DNA from: Mesorhizobium denitrificans
GTDB taxonomy: Bacteria > Pseudomonadota > Alphaproteobacteria > Rhizobiales > Rhizobiaceae
Direction: 5' to 3'
Length of the DNA stretch: 64,000 nucleotides
NCBI RefSeq assembly: GCF_003403035.1
Contig: NZ_QURN01000010.1
Span: forward strand, 62,001-126,000
Below, in pieces: positions 17,837 through 26,230 of this stretch. The position numbers and the translations under genes are program-made. The notes under the pieces are model-generated. The model searched no databases. It was not told the origin of the DNA and was given only the letters and a program-made list of their open reading frames with translations. The stretch's first letter is position 1, and the number at the start of each line of letters is the position of its first letter.

Positions 17837-18553
17837 CTACCTCGTCACTTTACGAACCATTTGCCTGATTTCCTCCGGCTCATGGTGTTCATTTATTTCC
17901 AGATAGTGCACGCCCGCCTTGCGTAAGGCTTCCTTTTTCACTGCATCACGTGCAGCAGCCATATTCTGGTAGTGGCCCTGCCCCTGATATTCGAAAACGG
18001 CCAGTGGCTCACCATTCGGCTGGATAACCAAGATATCCACGCGCTTCGCATTGATTGACGCGAATGCCGCCTTGTCGTCTGAATCGAGAATTTCCCCAAG
18101 GCAGGTTTGCGACAATATCCGGTGTCCGCCACGAACAACCCGCAACTCCTCCTCCACGATACGGAAAACGCGGAATTCAGATTTATTCATCACGCGCTTT
18201 TTGCGGAAAGGCGCGGCCATGACGTGGCGAAGCTGTTCGACGTAATCGCTGTTCAGGTTGCCGTTGGGCGTTGGCAACGCAACAATGTTGTCACTTATTG
18301 CTGATGGCGGAGCTATGTCGGCCGAACGACTGCGCTTGCTAAATTCATAGTTGCTGCGTCGCCCAAAGCTGCGGTTTGATTTTGAGCTGGAGTGATATTT
18401 GTATCGGCGCTGCGATATCTCGTTAAGTGCGAAGTAGCATGCTAGCCCTGCCACCAAGCAGATCAGCAAGATCACCCAGCTGTTTGCGTCTGGATCCCGC
18501 GAAAGTTGAATGAGTTCCAATTCGGTCTGCGCCTTCCCCTCGCCTTTTAGCAA
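17837..18553 (-). CDS. Membrane-anchored DUF2726 protein
   Basis: A protein of about 238 aa. Residues 23-45 form one membrane helix ('WVILLICLVAGLACYFAL'), then a basic, Ser/Arg-rich linker, and from about 110 to the end a DUF2726-type domain: 'KSEFRVFRIVEEEL', 'RVDILVIQPNGEPLAVFEYQ' and 'KKEALRKAGVHYLEI'. DUF2726 shows the Asp...Glu-x-x pattern of the PD-(D/E)xK nuclease-like fold (here VDIL and FEYQ), although the Lys is replaced by Gln, so activity is doubtful. The start is unsure: TTG at 18553 has no ribosome site, and TTG at 18517 has GGGGAAGG about 11 bases before it. Function unknown. Confidence 0.75.
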   Translation of the reverse strand: MLKGEGKAQTELELIQLSRDPDANSWVILLICLVAGLACYFALNEISQRRYKYHSSSKSNRSFGRRSNYEFSKRSRSADIAPPSAISDNIVALPTPNGNLNSDYVEQLRHVMAAPFRKKRVMNKSEFRVFRIVEEELRVVRGGHRILSQTCLGEILDSDDKAAFASINAKRVDILVIQPNGEPLAVFEYQGQGHYQNMAAARDAVKKEALRKAGVHYLEINEHHEPEEIRQMVRKVTR

Positions 18554-18612
18554 GGAAACTAGCCGCAGCCTGTTTCGGCTTCCTTTTATAAGCCGCTAAA
18601 CTTTTCGCGTTT

Positions 18613-19044
18613 CTACTCGGCCCACATCGAAAGGCGCGCAGCGCGGGGCTGATAGGATTCGTAATCCGCGTCATCGCCAATCGCGAATTCGGCTACCGGC
18701 GCATTCTGGCTGTCCACGAAGGCAATAGAGCCATCCGCGCGTTCGCGCCAGAAGCGAGCAGTCGTTAGCCCCTGCAGAATGCGGTCGCAGGCGGGGTTTA
18801 CCTTCAATTCGGCATAGCCGGGCGAAAGCGTGCGCCCTTTTACGACCATGCACGAACCAGACGCCTCCGCTGATGAAAGCGTGAAAACCTGAAGCGTGGG
18901 CCGTATAACCGGTTGCGGAACGGGAATGCTTGCAGTCGTAAAATCGCGGTCGATTTCAGGCGTATTCTGCAGGGCGCTCGCAGCCATCCATGCCACGCCC
19001 ATGGCACCCGCAATCAAAACCAATACAAACACGCTGCGCATCAA
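18613..19044 (-). CDS. Small secreted protein resembling AprI/Inh (Omp19-like) inhibitors
   Basis: A 143-aa protein with one N-terminal hydrophobic helix, which may be a signal or an anchor ('SVFVLVLIAGAMGVAWMAAS'). The last 90 residues have a pattern that recalls the beta-barrel AprI/Inh/Omp19 family: a first Cys in SGSCMVV, a second in 'VNPACDRI', then Trp-Arg ('ARFWRERADGSIAFVD'), and 'APVAEFAIG'. In that family the two Cys make a disulfide and the barrel inhibits proteases. My match is by pattern only, so the role is tentative. A single gene between the DUF2726 gene and a dehydrogenase gene. Confidence 0.75.
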   Translation of the reverse strand: MMRSVFVLVLIAGAMGVAWMAASALQNTPEIDRDFTTASIPVPQPVIRPTLQVFTLSSAEASGSCMVVKGRTLSPGYAELKVNPACDRILQGLTTARFWRERADGSIAFVDSQNAPVAEFAIGDDADYESYQPRAARLSMWAE

Positions 19045-19120
19045 AGAACTCCGTCGCTCCGCCCTCCCGATACGGAGACTTCCTTATCCGGGCGTTAATG
19101 TTGACGAAGTATGAACAACT

Positions 19121-20101
19121 TTAGGCTTTTACATGATTTGTTTCAGGCACTGGCGTAAGCGCCCTGCCCTTCGAGAACCACTCGATCAAATTATCGACAA
19201 CCAGATCGGCCATCGCATCCCGCGTGTACGTGGATGCGGATCCCACATGCGGCAGCAGCGTTGCGTTTGAAAGTTCAAGAAGCGCCTGCGGAACATTCGG
19301 CTCGTTGGCAAAGACGTCGAGCCCCGCAGCCCGGATAATGCCTCCCTTGAGAGCCGCCGCCAGCGCCGCCTCATCGACTGTGCTGCCGCGACCGATATTG
19401 ACGAAAATTCCATCCGGTCCGAGTGCTTCCAGCACGCGCGCATTAACAACCTTCTCCGTCTCTTTCGTGCCCGGCACGACGGAAATCAGAATGTCGACAG
19501 CCTCGGCCAATCCTTCCAGCGTCGGGAAATAGTCATACGTCAGCCCGTCCACCTTGCGACGGTTGTGGTAGGCCACAGACAGCCCGAACGCTTCCAACCG
19601 CTTGCCAATGGCCTGCCCGATACGTCCCATGCCCAGAATTCCAACCTTGCGGCCACGCAGCGAAGGCGTGAGCGGATATGCGCCTTCGCGCGCCCAGCGA
19701 CCTTCTCGCAGATAATTTTCCGCGCGCGCGAGTTCCCGAACCGTATTCAGCAGCAGGCCCAGCGTCGTATCCGCGACCTCCTCGGTCAGCACGTCCGGCG
19801 TGTTGGTAACCATCACGCCCTTTTTGGCGGCATAAACTGCGTCAACGCCGTCATAGCCAACACCGAAGTTGGAAATTATTTCGACCTTGGGCAGAGCGTC
19901 GATGAAGGCTGGCCCGACAAATGCGCCGCCCAGCGCGGGCGAAACCGCCACCCCCCGCACACTCTGCGTGAGATCGTCTGCAAATGTCGACGGATCAAAC
20001 GCATCTACCGTCACGAGATTGAATGTTTCCCCGATCCGCTGCACCGAGCGCGGATGCAACTTTCCCGGCACCAGAACGGTGATCGCCTTCAAATCAGTCA
20101 T
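19121..20101 (-). CDS. D-isomer-specific 2-hydroxyacid dehydrogenase
   Basis: A 326-aa NAD(P)-dependent dehydrogenase of the glyoxylate/hydroxypyruvate reductase group. The nucleotide site GMGRIG is at 157-162, and the catalytic residues are Arg238 (NIGRGS), Glu267 (ANEPN) and His285 (LPHVGSAS). After the Rossmann site, 'YHNRRKVDG' holds Asn-Arg-Arg, the NADPH-type choice, so glyoxylate or hydroxypyruvate reduction with NADPH is likely. It lies 17 bases downstream of a LacI-type gene on the same strand, so they form an operon and the regulator probably controls it. Confidence 0.93.
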   Translation of the reverse strand: MTDLKAITVLVPGKLHPRSVQRIGETFNLVTVDAFDPSTFADDLTQSVRGVAVSPALGGAFVGPAFIDALPKVEIISNFGVGYDGVDAVYAAKKGVMVTNTPDVLTEEVADTTLGLLLNTVRELARAENYLREGRWAREGAYPLTPSLRGRKVGILGMGRIGQAIGKRLEAFGLSVAYHNRRKVDGLTYDYFPTLEGLAEAVDILISVVPGTKETEKVVNARVLEALGPDGIFVNIGRGSTVDEAALAAALKGGIIRAAGLDVFANEPNVPQALLELSNATLLPHVGSASTYTRDAMADLVVDNLIEWFSKGRALTPVPETNHVKA

Positions 20102-20118
20102 AACTACCTCACGCGGGG

Positions 20119-21141
20119 TCAGCTTCGCTCGACAGGTCGTGCAGTCGATTGCCTGACATGAAGTTCCGGCCGGATCAATTCCTGAGATGGCTTAACGCTT
20201 GCGCCAGACAGCTTGTCCAAAAGCGCGCGCGCCGCTTGCCGCCCAACCTCCCGCTGTCCGTTCCACACAGTCGTCAGCGCCGGAGTTGCGATAGCCGCCT
20301 CCTCCAGATCGTCATAGCCCGTAACCGAAACATCAACGCCCGGCACCAGACCCGCGCGCGAAATACCGTTCATCAAGCCAATCGCAACGAGGTCGTTCCA
20401 GCAGCATGCCGCCGTGGGCTTGTCCTTGAGCGCCAGAAACTGCCCCGCCGCTTCGAAGCCGCCTTGCTTGGTGCGCGGCCCGGAAATGCGCCACGCCGGA
20501 TCGACCGGCAAGCCGGCCTTCTCCATCGCACCCAGATACCCATGATAGCGATCGCGCCCGGTTGATGTCTGGTCCGTACCCCCCACCATCGCGATGCGCT
20601 TGTGGCCCAGTGAAATTAGGTGATTGGTCGCCAGCGCCGTGCCATATGCGTCGTCACCTCGAAATACCGGCACTTGCGCGCCTTCGACCGTGCGCGCAAT
20701 CAGCACTGCCGGAAGGCCGTTTTCCTCCGCAACGATTATGTCTTCCGGCGGCGTGCCGATGGCAGGCGACATGATCACCCCGTCGGCACCAAGCTGCAGC
20801 AGCGTATCGATAAACGTGCGCTGCTTTTCCAGTTGGTCGTAATGGTTGGAAAGAATGAAGGTCTGTCTGCTGCGGTCGAGTTCGCTCTCGATGGCTTTCA
20901 GGATTTCCGCGAAGAACGGGTTCATAATGTCGTGCACCACGACACCCACAATCCCTGAGCGCGATGTGCGCAGGCTGGCCGCTCGTCGGTTATAGATATA
21001 ACCGATCGCGCGGGCGTGATCCTTGATCCGCTCCCTTGTCTGTTCTGCAACAAGGGGACTGTCCCGTAAAGCAAGTGAAACCGTCGCCGTCGAAACATTC
21101 AACGCATCGGCAATGGTAGAGAGCTTGATTTTCTGTGCCAG
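20119..21141 (-). CDS. LacI-family transcriptional regulator with a CTG start
   Basis: A LacI/GalR-type repressor of about 340 aa. The helix-turn-helix 'LSTIADALNVSTATVSLALR' must be complete for DNA binding, yet no ATG, GTG or TTG precedes it in frame. The best start is CTG at 21141, directly behind GGAGGGG. A TTG at 21102 would cut off the first helix. The ligand domain from about residue 60 has 'IVGVVVHDIMNPFFAEILKA' and a Peripla_BP_3 layout. It lies just upstream of a hydroxyacid dehydrogenase gene, so a sugar acid is a possible effector. Confidence 0.85.
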   Translation of the reverse strand: MAQKIKLSTIADALNVSTATVSLALRDSPLVAEQTRERIKDHARAIGYIYNRRAASLRTSRSGIVGVVVHDIMNPFFAEILKAIESELDRSRQTFILSNHYDQLEKQRTFIDTLLQLGADGVIMSPAIGTPPEDIIVAEENGLPAVLIARTVEGAQVPVFRGDDAYGTALATNHLISLGHKRIAMVGGTDQTSTGRDRYHGYLGAMEKAGLPVDPAWRISGPRTKQGGFEAAGQFLALKDKPTAACCWNDLVAIGLMNGISRAGLVPGVDVSVTGYDDLEEAAIATPALTTVWNGQREVGRQAARALLDKLSGASVKPSQELIRPELHVRQSTARPVERS

Positions 21142-21290
21142 CTTCCCCTCCCTGGCGAAACGCCTTCCAAGCGGCGTCTAAAAACTTTAAAAATTTTAAT
21201 TTCGTTTAGACTAACTGCGTCGGGAAAGTAAAGCTTTTTTGGCCGCAACTAAAGTCTGACGCGAAGGGGGAATCGTGGACTTGCTTAAAT

Positions 21291-21806
21291 TTATTCTTTT
21301 GCGGTCACGACAGGCTCAGCGGGCGGCAACGCGACCCCCTCATCCACCTCGCCATCGTCATCGGCGTCAGCCTCGACAGCGCCTGCAAGATTGGCTTCGA
21401 TCCGGGACAGCAGCTTCGAAAGAGCTTTCTGTTCTTTCTTGTCCAGGCCGCGCAACGCCTGCTTTTCGGTCTTCTTCACCGATTTTTCGATTGCCTTGAT
21501 GGTTTCGCGGCCGGATTCGGTCAGGAAGATATGCGTTTGCCGCGCATCCTCTTGGGAAGCGCGCTTTTCCAGCACGCCTTGTGCCTGCAAGCGATTGATC
21601 GTCTTGGTAATTGTCGGTGGGCGAACCCCAAGACGCGTAGCCAATTCGCTTGGCGACTGCCCGTCCAGATTGTTCAGCGCCAGCATAATCTGATCTTGCC
21701 CGGCATAGAATCCATGCCCGTTTAGCCGCGCCGCCAAAACGGTGCGTGACAGCCTGGCGGCAGATTGCAGGCGGTTCATCACCACGTTCTTGCGCGACTT
21801 CACCAT
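21291..21806 (-). CDS. MarR-family transcriptional regulator
   Basis: A 171-aa winged-helix regulator. The MarR core spans about 20-130: 'GQDQIMLALNNLDGQSPSEL', recognition part 'LGVRPPTITKTINRLQAQGV', wing 'KRASQEDARQTHIFLTESG'. The C-terminal 40 residues are rich in Asp, Ala and Glu and are probably disordered. ATG at 21806 has GAGGG 5 bases ahead; the longer form from 21875 lacks a site. It is divergent from the CobW gene over a 155-base gap, which raises the chance that it controls that gene. Confidence 0.9.
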   Translation of the reverse strand: MVKSRKNVVMNRLQSAARLSRTVLAARLNGHGFYAGQDQIMLALNNLDGQSPSELATRLGVRPPTITKTINRLQAQGVLEKRASQEDARQTHIFLTESGRETIKAIEKSVKKTEKQALRGLDKKEQKALSKLLSRIEANLAGAVEADADDDGEVDEGVALPPAEPVVTAKE

Positions 21807-21961
21807 AATATCCCTCAGAAACTGAATAGCCGGCTGTCGATACGACACTCTTATTTCAGGAATGTGACAACCCACAATTACGCCGATTTGCGCACGTCAA
21901 ATCCTTCCAAATTGGCGGAGAGAGTCCTATATGAAGCCCTCCCGTCTCCAGGATGATCACC

Positions 21962-23053
21962 ATGAGCGATGCCCAGACACTTTCACCGGCCCAGATTCCC
22001 GTAACCGTTCTCACCGGCTATCTCGGCTCGGGGAAAACGACATTGCTCAACAGGATTCTCTCCGAAACGCACGGCAAGCGCTATGCGGTCATCGTCAATG
22101 AATTTGGCGAGATCGGTATCGACAACGATCTGATCGTGGAATCCGACGAAGAAATCTACGAAATGAACAATGGCTGTGTGTGCTGCACCGTGCGCGGTGA
22201 TCTTATCCGCACCGTTGAGGGGCTTATGCGCCGTCCGGGGCGTTTCGACGCCATTCTCGTTGAAACCACCGGCCTTGCGGACCCTGCACCCGTCGCACAG
22301 ACCTTTTTTATGGACGATGATGTGCGCGCCAAGACCAAGCTCGACGCTGTTGTGGCGCTGGTTGACGCTAAGCATTTGCCGCTCCGCCTCAAGGATTCGC
22401 AGGAAGCAGAAGACCAGATCGCATTCGCCGATGTCATTCTGCTGAACAAGACCGACCTCGTGTCGCGCGAAGAGCTTCGCGACATCGAAGGCACGCTCCG
22501 CGCCATCAACCCCACCGCCCAGATTTATCGCACCGAGCGCGCATCCATCGGCCTGGATAAGGTATTGGATCGCGGTGCATTCGATCTCAAGCGCGTGCTG
22601 GACAACGACCCGCATTTCCTCGACGCGGACGATCATGATCACGACCACGTATGCGGACCCGATTGCGACCACGACCACCATCATCATGACCATGATCATC
22701 ATCACCATCACGGCCATGATCACGACCACCATCATGGCACGGCATCCCCGATCCATGACGTAACGGTGCAATCCGTCTCATTGCGCGCTGGCGAAATGGA
22801 CCCGAAGAAGTTCTTTCCGTGGATCGAAAAAGTCACGCAGAATGAGGGGCCGAACATTCTGCGCCTCAAGGGCATCATCGCGTTCAAGGATGACCCGGAC
22901 CGCTATGTGGTTCAGGGTGTTCACATGATCATGGAAGGCGACCATCAGCGTGCGTGGAAGGATGATGAAAAACGCGAAAGCCGGCTGGTCTTCATTGGCC
23001 GCAAGCTCAATGCCGATGCGCTTAAGAGCGCGTTTGAAGCAAGTCAGGCGTAA
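21962..23053 (+). CDS. CobW/COG0523-family GTPase, metal chaperone
   Basis: A 363-aa G3E GTPase of the CobW family, which inserts metals such as zinc or cobalt into target enzymes. Walker [10 protein letters not shown] is at 19-27, the metal-binding motif CVCC at 72-75 (GCVCCTVRG), and NKTD in '[13 protein letters not shown]' gives guanine specificity. A His/Asp-rich loop fills about 221-259, with two Cys in [10 protein letters not shown]; it could store or sense zinc. The C-terminal CobW_C domain follows. ATG at 21962 has AGGA 8 bases ahead; 21953 is a weaker choice. The WD40 gene follows 13 bases later, a pair I recall from other rhizobia. Confidence 0.95.
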   Translation: MSDAQTLSPAQIPVTVLTGYLGSGKTTLLNRILSETHGKRYAVIVNEFGEIGIDNDLIVESDEEIYEMNNGCVCCTVRGDLIRTVEGLMRRPGRFDAILVETTGLADPAPVAQTFFMDDDVRAKTKLDAVVALVDAKHLPLRLKDSQEAEDQIAFADVILLNKTDLVSREELRDIEGTLRAINPTAQIYRTERASIGLDKVLDRGAFDLKRVLDNDPHFLDADDHDHDHVCGPDCDHDHHHHDHDHHHHHGHDHDHHHGTASPIHDVTVQSVSLRAGEMDPKKFFPWIEKVTQNEGPNILRLKGIIAFKDDPDRYVVQGVHMIMEGDHQRAWKDDEKRESRLVFIGRKLNADALKSAFEASQA

Positions 23054-23066
23054 GTATCTTTAATCG

Positions 23067-24041
23067 ATGCCAACAGTCGCGCCACTAGACCTCGCGGGCC
23101 ATTGCGTTTCAGCGAACTTCATCGCCGGAATTTCGTTCTTTTCGCTTGCCGAGGGCGAAGTTCACCGCCTCGACCACGGCCAGAAAAGCGTAACGGTCCA
23201 TGACGGCCTGCTCGCCGCTGCGCCTGCGCTCGACAATCGCAGCCTGATCACTTCCGGCGAAGATGGCCGCGTGTGCTCGGTAGACGCTGAAGGCAACGTC
23301 ACCGAGTTGGCATCGATTGGCCGCAAATGGATCAACTGCGTTGCCGCAGGCCCGCAAGGTGCGGTCGCGTTCGGCTATGGGCCGAATGCAGTCGTTCGCT
23401 TTGCGGATGGAAAGTCGCGCACACTCACGCACAAGCGCTCCGTCGAAGCAGTTGCCTTTGCGCGCAAGGGTATGCGCCTTGCCGCTGCGCATTATGGCGG
23501 CGCCACGCTCCACTTTCCCGCATCGGAGGCCAAGCCCACCGAACTGCTTTGGGAGGGTGCACACACCAAGGTGACGTTCTCGCCCGACGGCAATTTTCTT
23601 GTCACGGCGATGCAGGAAAATGCGCTACATGGCTGGAGAATTTCCGACGCCAAGCACATGCGCATGAGCGGCTATCCCGCAAAGGTCAAATCCATGTCGT
23701 GGAGCGTCAAAGGCCGTTGGCTGGCGACTTCGGGCGCACCGGCGGCAATCGTCTGGCCATTTCAGGCCAAGGACGGGCCGATGGGCAAAGCGCCGCTTGA
23801 ACTCGGCACGCGCGGCGATGTGCTCGTCACCTGCGTTGCCTGCCACCCAACGGATGAAATCGCGGCCATTGGCTACAGTGACGGCATGATCCTCGCCGTC
23901 CGCTTTGCCGATACGAAGGAAGTCCTGCTGCGCCGCCCCGGCAAGGGCGCAATCAGCTCGATGAGTTGGGATGACGAAGGCCGCCGCCTTGCCTTCGGCT
24001 CAGAGGCTGGCGACTGCGGCGTGGTCGATATTTCAGCCTGA
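23067..24041 (+). CDS. WD40-repeat protein paired with CobW
   Basis: A 324-aa protein made of WD40-like blades with the classical ends blurred: 'LASIGRKWINCVAAGPQGAV', 'KRSVEAVAFARKGMRLAAA', 'TKVTFSPDGNFLVTAMQENA' and 'AKVKSMSWSVKGRWLATSG', each about 40 residues apart, so a beta-propeller of about seven blades. No signal peptide; cytoplasmic. It lies 13 bases after the CobW gene and is surely in the same operon. A scaffold or partner role in metal delivery is inference. Confidence 0.9.
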   Translation: MPTVAPLDLAGHCVSANFIAGISFFSLAEGEVHRLDHGQKSVTVHDGLLAAAPALDNRSLITSGEDGRVCSVDAEGNVTELASIGRKWINCVAAGPQGAVAFGYGPNAVVRFADGKSRTLTHKRSVEAVAFARKGMRLAAAHYGGATLHFPASEAKPTELLWEGAHTKVTFSPDGNFLVTAMQENALHGWRISDAKHMRMSGYPAKVKSMSWSVKGRWLATSGAPAAIVWPFQAKDGPMGKAPLELGTRGDVLVTCVACHPTDEIAAIGYSDGMILAVRFADTKEVLLRRPGKGAISSMSWDDEGRRLAFGSEAGDCGVVDISA

Positions 24042-24057
24042 ACGGCCTTTCTTATTA

Positions 24058-24215
24058 TACCCCTCATCCGCCTGCCGGCCCCTTCTCCCGCAAGGGGAGA
24101 AGGGAGATTTGAAACGCGCTGGTTTAAATCGGCAACGCCGCAAAGCTTGCGTAGCGCTGACACCTCTTGCCTTCTCCCCTTGCGGGACAAGGTGGCGGCA
24201 GCCGGATGAGGGGTA
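24058..24215. repeat. Intergenic inverted-repeat element, copy 1 (158 bp)
   Basis: The element opens TACCCCTCATCCGCCTGCCG and closes with the near-complement ending GGATGAGGGGTA. Each arm of about 45 bases holds a small hairpin (CTTCTCCC-GCAA-GGGGAGAAG). It fills the convergent gap between the WD40 and GNAT genes. It has no coding part and resembles the RUP/MITE-type palindromes of Rhizobiales. A second full copy is at 30410-30566. Confidence 0.85.
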
Positions 24216-24233
24216 ATTACGCAGCCCCGAAAA

Positions 24234-24725
24234 TCATCCGATATTCTTCACAAAATACCGCACGGTCTTCTTACCCCCGTGGATCGCGGAACCGCCAACC
24301 GCGCGAAATCCCAGCGCGGCATGAAATGCATCCGAAGCCGGATTTGGCGGTTCGGAATTGACCTCGCAGGCAATGACCGTATGTCCCGCCTCATGAGCCA
24401 TCTCGAACAAATGCTGGTATAGCCTGCGCGCATGGCCCCGGCCGCGTGCGCGCTCATCCGTCACCACCCGGTCGACATACACAAAGCGCGGATAGCGCTG
24501 CTTGAACCACAGAAAATTCGGACTGTCGTAATCTGCATCCTGATCGAAGGTCAGAAGCAGCGCTTCGACATCACCCACCTTTAGCGCAAGAAACGCCTGC
24601 GCAAGCAAATGATCCAGCCGCGCCTCATCGAGATATGAAAGCTCGGCAGCAAACAGATTGTTCAGCGCAAGGATCTTTTCGCGATCATCCGGCGAAATTG
24701 GAAGAAGTTCGGCAATCATCTGCAT
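24234..24725 (-). CDS. GNAT-family N-acetyltransferase
   Basis: A 163-aa acetyltransferase of the GNAT fold. Motif A is seen in 'VTDERARGRGHARRLYQHLF' (Arg/Gln-x-x-Gly-x-Gly/Ala pattern), and 'ALGFRAVGGSAIHGGKKTVR' forms the usual C-terminal strand. The substrate is not known. It is divergent from the aminotransferase gene, and convergent with the WD40 gene across the repeat element. Two ATGs (24725 and 24719) are possible; neither has a good ribosome site. Confidence 0.85.
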   Translation of the reverse strand: MQMIAELLPISPDDREKILALNNLFAAELSYLDEARLDHLLAQAFLALKVGDVEALLLTFDQDADYDSPNFLWFKQRYPRFVYVDRVVTDERARGRGHARRLYQHLFEMAHEAGHTVIACEVNSEPPNPASDAFHAALGFRAVGGSAIHGGKKTVRYFVKNIG

Positions 24726-24839
24726 CCAGCGAATTTAGAGCCAATTTTCAGGCAATGCCAGCTTGCCATTGTGCCAGCACCGGCACCCGGTTGACCTTGC
24801 CATTGCAGGCAATACAACCACCGCATTGAGGGAGAAAGA

Positions 24840-26195
24840 ATGACGGCCGGCATCTCACATCAAAAGATCACGCAGCTTCGCGCCACGGAAGCTCAAACCT
24901 ATTCCGCCGCGCGCCCGAAATCGAAGGCCGCGCTTGCGCGTGGCATCGCGCATTTCCTCGATGGTGTTCCGATGCATTGGATGCGCGATTGGCCGATGCC
25001 CTTCCCTTTTGTCGTCCACGCTGCGAAAGGCGCAGCCATCACTGACATTGACGGTCATACCCTCGATGATTTCTGCCTTGGCGACACAGGCTCCATGTTC
25101 GGTCACTCGCCGGCACCCGTCGCGAAAGCAATCCGCACGCAAGCCAATCGCGGGCTAACCTATATGCTGCCCAGCGAAGATGCGCTCGAACTTGGCAACA
25201 TGCTATCGACCCTCTTCGGTCTGCCGGAATGGCAGATCGCTACAACCGCCACAGACGCCAATCGCTTTGCCCTGCGCGTCGCGCGCGCCGTGACCAATCG
25301 CGACAAGATCCTTGTGTTCAACGGCTGCTATCACGGCGCAGTGGATGAAACGATGGTGCGCATCCGCAATGGCAAGCCGATCAACCGGCCCGGCCTTGCG
25401 GGTGAGTTCCGCGACCTTACCGAACGCACGCGCATCGTCGAATTCAACGACCTCGCCGCGCTGGAATCCGCCCTGTCGCATGAGGACGTCGCTTGCGTCA
25501 TCACAGAGCCGGTGCTCACCAATTCCTGCATGGTGCTGCCCGATCCCGGCTTCCACGATGGTCTGCGCGCCCTCACCCGCAAATACGGCACGCTGCTCCT
25601 CATCGACGAAACCCATACGATTTCGTCCGGCCTCGGCGGCTACACACGCGTCCACGGACTGCTGCCGGACTTGTTCGTTCTCGGCAAGCCTGTTGCGGGC
25701 GGCGTACCGGCGAGTGTTTGGGGCATGACGCACGAAGTAGCCGCACGCTGGCAGCAGGATTGCGACGGTCGCGAGCCCGGCTATTCCGGCATGGGAACCA
25801 CGCTTTCCGCCAACCCGCTGCAATTCGCGGCGATGCGCGCCACGCTTTCGCAGATCATGACCGCCGACAATTACGCTCATATGGAGCGCGGAGCTGCACG
25901 CCTGCAAAGTGGCATCGCCGCAGCAATCGAAAAGCACGCGCTGCCCTGGCATGTAACGCGGGTCGGCGCGCGCGTCGAATTCATCTGCGCCCCCGGCCCG
26001 CTGCACAATGGCGCTGAGGCCGAGCTTGCCCACGCACCGGATCTCGAAGCCGCCATTCAGGTCGCGCTTATCAATCGCGGCACGCTCATTGCGCCGTTCC
26101 ACAACATGATGCTGGTGTCGCCTGCCACCACGAACCGCCAGATCGACCGCCTTATTGCCAATTTCAGCGATATTGCACAGCGCCTTGCGGCGTGA
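24840..26195 (+). CDS. Class III (PLP) aminotransferase, glutamate-semialdehyde-aminomutase-like
   Basis: A 451-aa fold-type I PLP enzyme. The Schiff-base lysine is Lys283 in 'DLFVLGKPVAGGVPA'; 'LLLIDETHTISSG' holds the Asp that binds the pyridine nitrogen, and 'FNGCYHGAVDETMVRIR' is the usual loop. GGGAG lies 5 bases before the ATG. The next gene, 35 bases on, is a glutamine-synthetase-like enzyme, so the pair may treat a polyamine or amino-acid amine. The sequence cannot tell the substrate; aspartate-aminotransferase-family names for this group are generic. Confidence 0.9.
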   Translation: MTAGISHQKITQLRATEAQTYSAARPKSKAALARGIAHFLDGVPMHWMRDWPMPFPFVVHAAKGAAITDIDGHTLDDFCLGDTGSMFGHSPAPVAKAIRTQANRGLTYMLPSEDALELGNMLSTLFGLPEWQIATTATDANRFALRVARAVTNRDKILVFNGCYHGAVDETMVRIRNGKPINRPGLAGEFRDLTERTRIVEFNDLAALESALSHEDVACVITEPVLTNSCMVLPDPGFHDGLRALTRKYGTLLLIDETHTISSGLGGYTRVHGLLPDLFVLGKPVAGGVPASVWGMTHEVAARWQQDCDGREPGYSGMGTTLSANPLQFAAMRATLSQIMTADNYAHMERGAARLQSGIAAAIEKHALPWHVTRVGARVEFICAPGPLHNGAEAELAHAPDLEAAIQVALINRGTLIAPFHNMMLVSPATTNRQIDRLIANFSDIAQRLAA

Positions 26196-26230
26196 GAAAA
26201 CCCACCTGTTCAATGCGGTAACTTCCAATC

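Noticed and set aside
22620-22740. CAC/CAT-rich run as a possible microsatellite in the CobW gene
   Set aside because: It is coding sequence for the His-rich metal loop, in frame and normal for the family.
24058-24215. Repeat element read as a CRISPR unit
   Set aside because: It occurs in scattered single copies with inverted arms, not as regular direct repeats with spacers.
25203-26228. A 341-codon frame opposite the aminotransferase gene
   Set aside because: No recognisable protein, and the PLP enzyme on the plus strand has all motifs.
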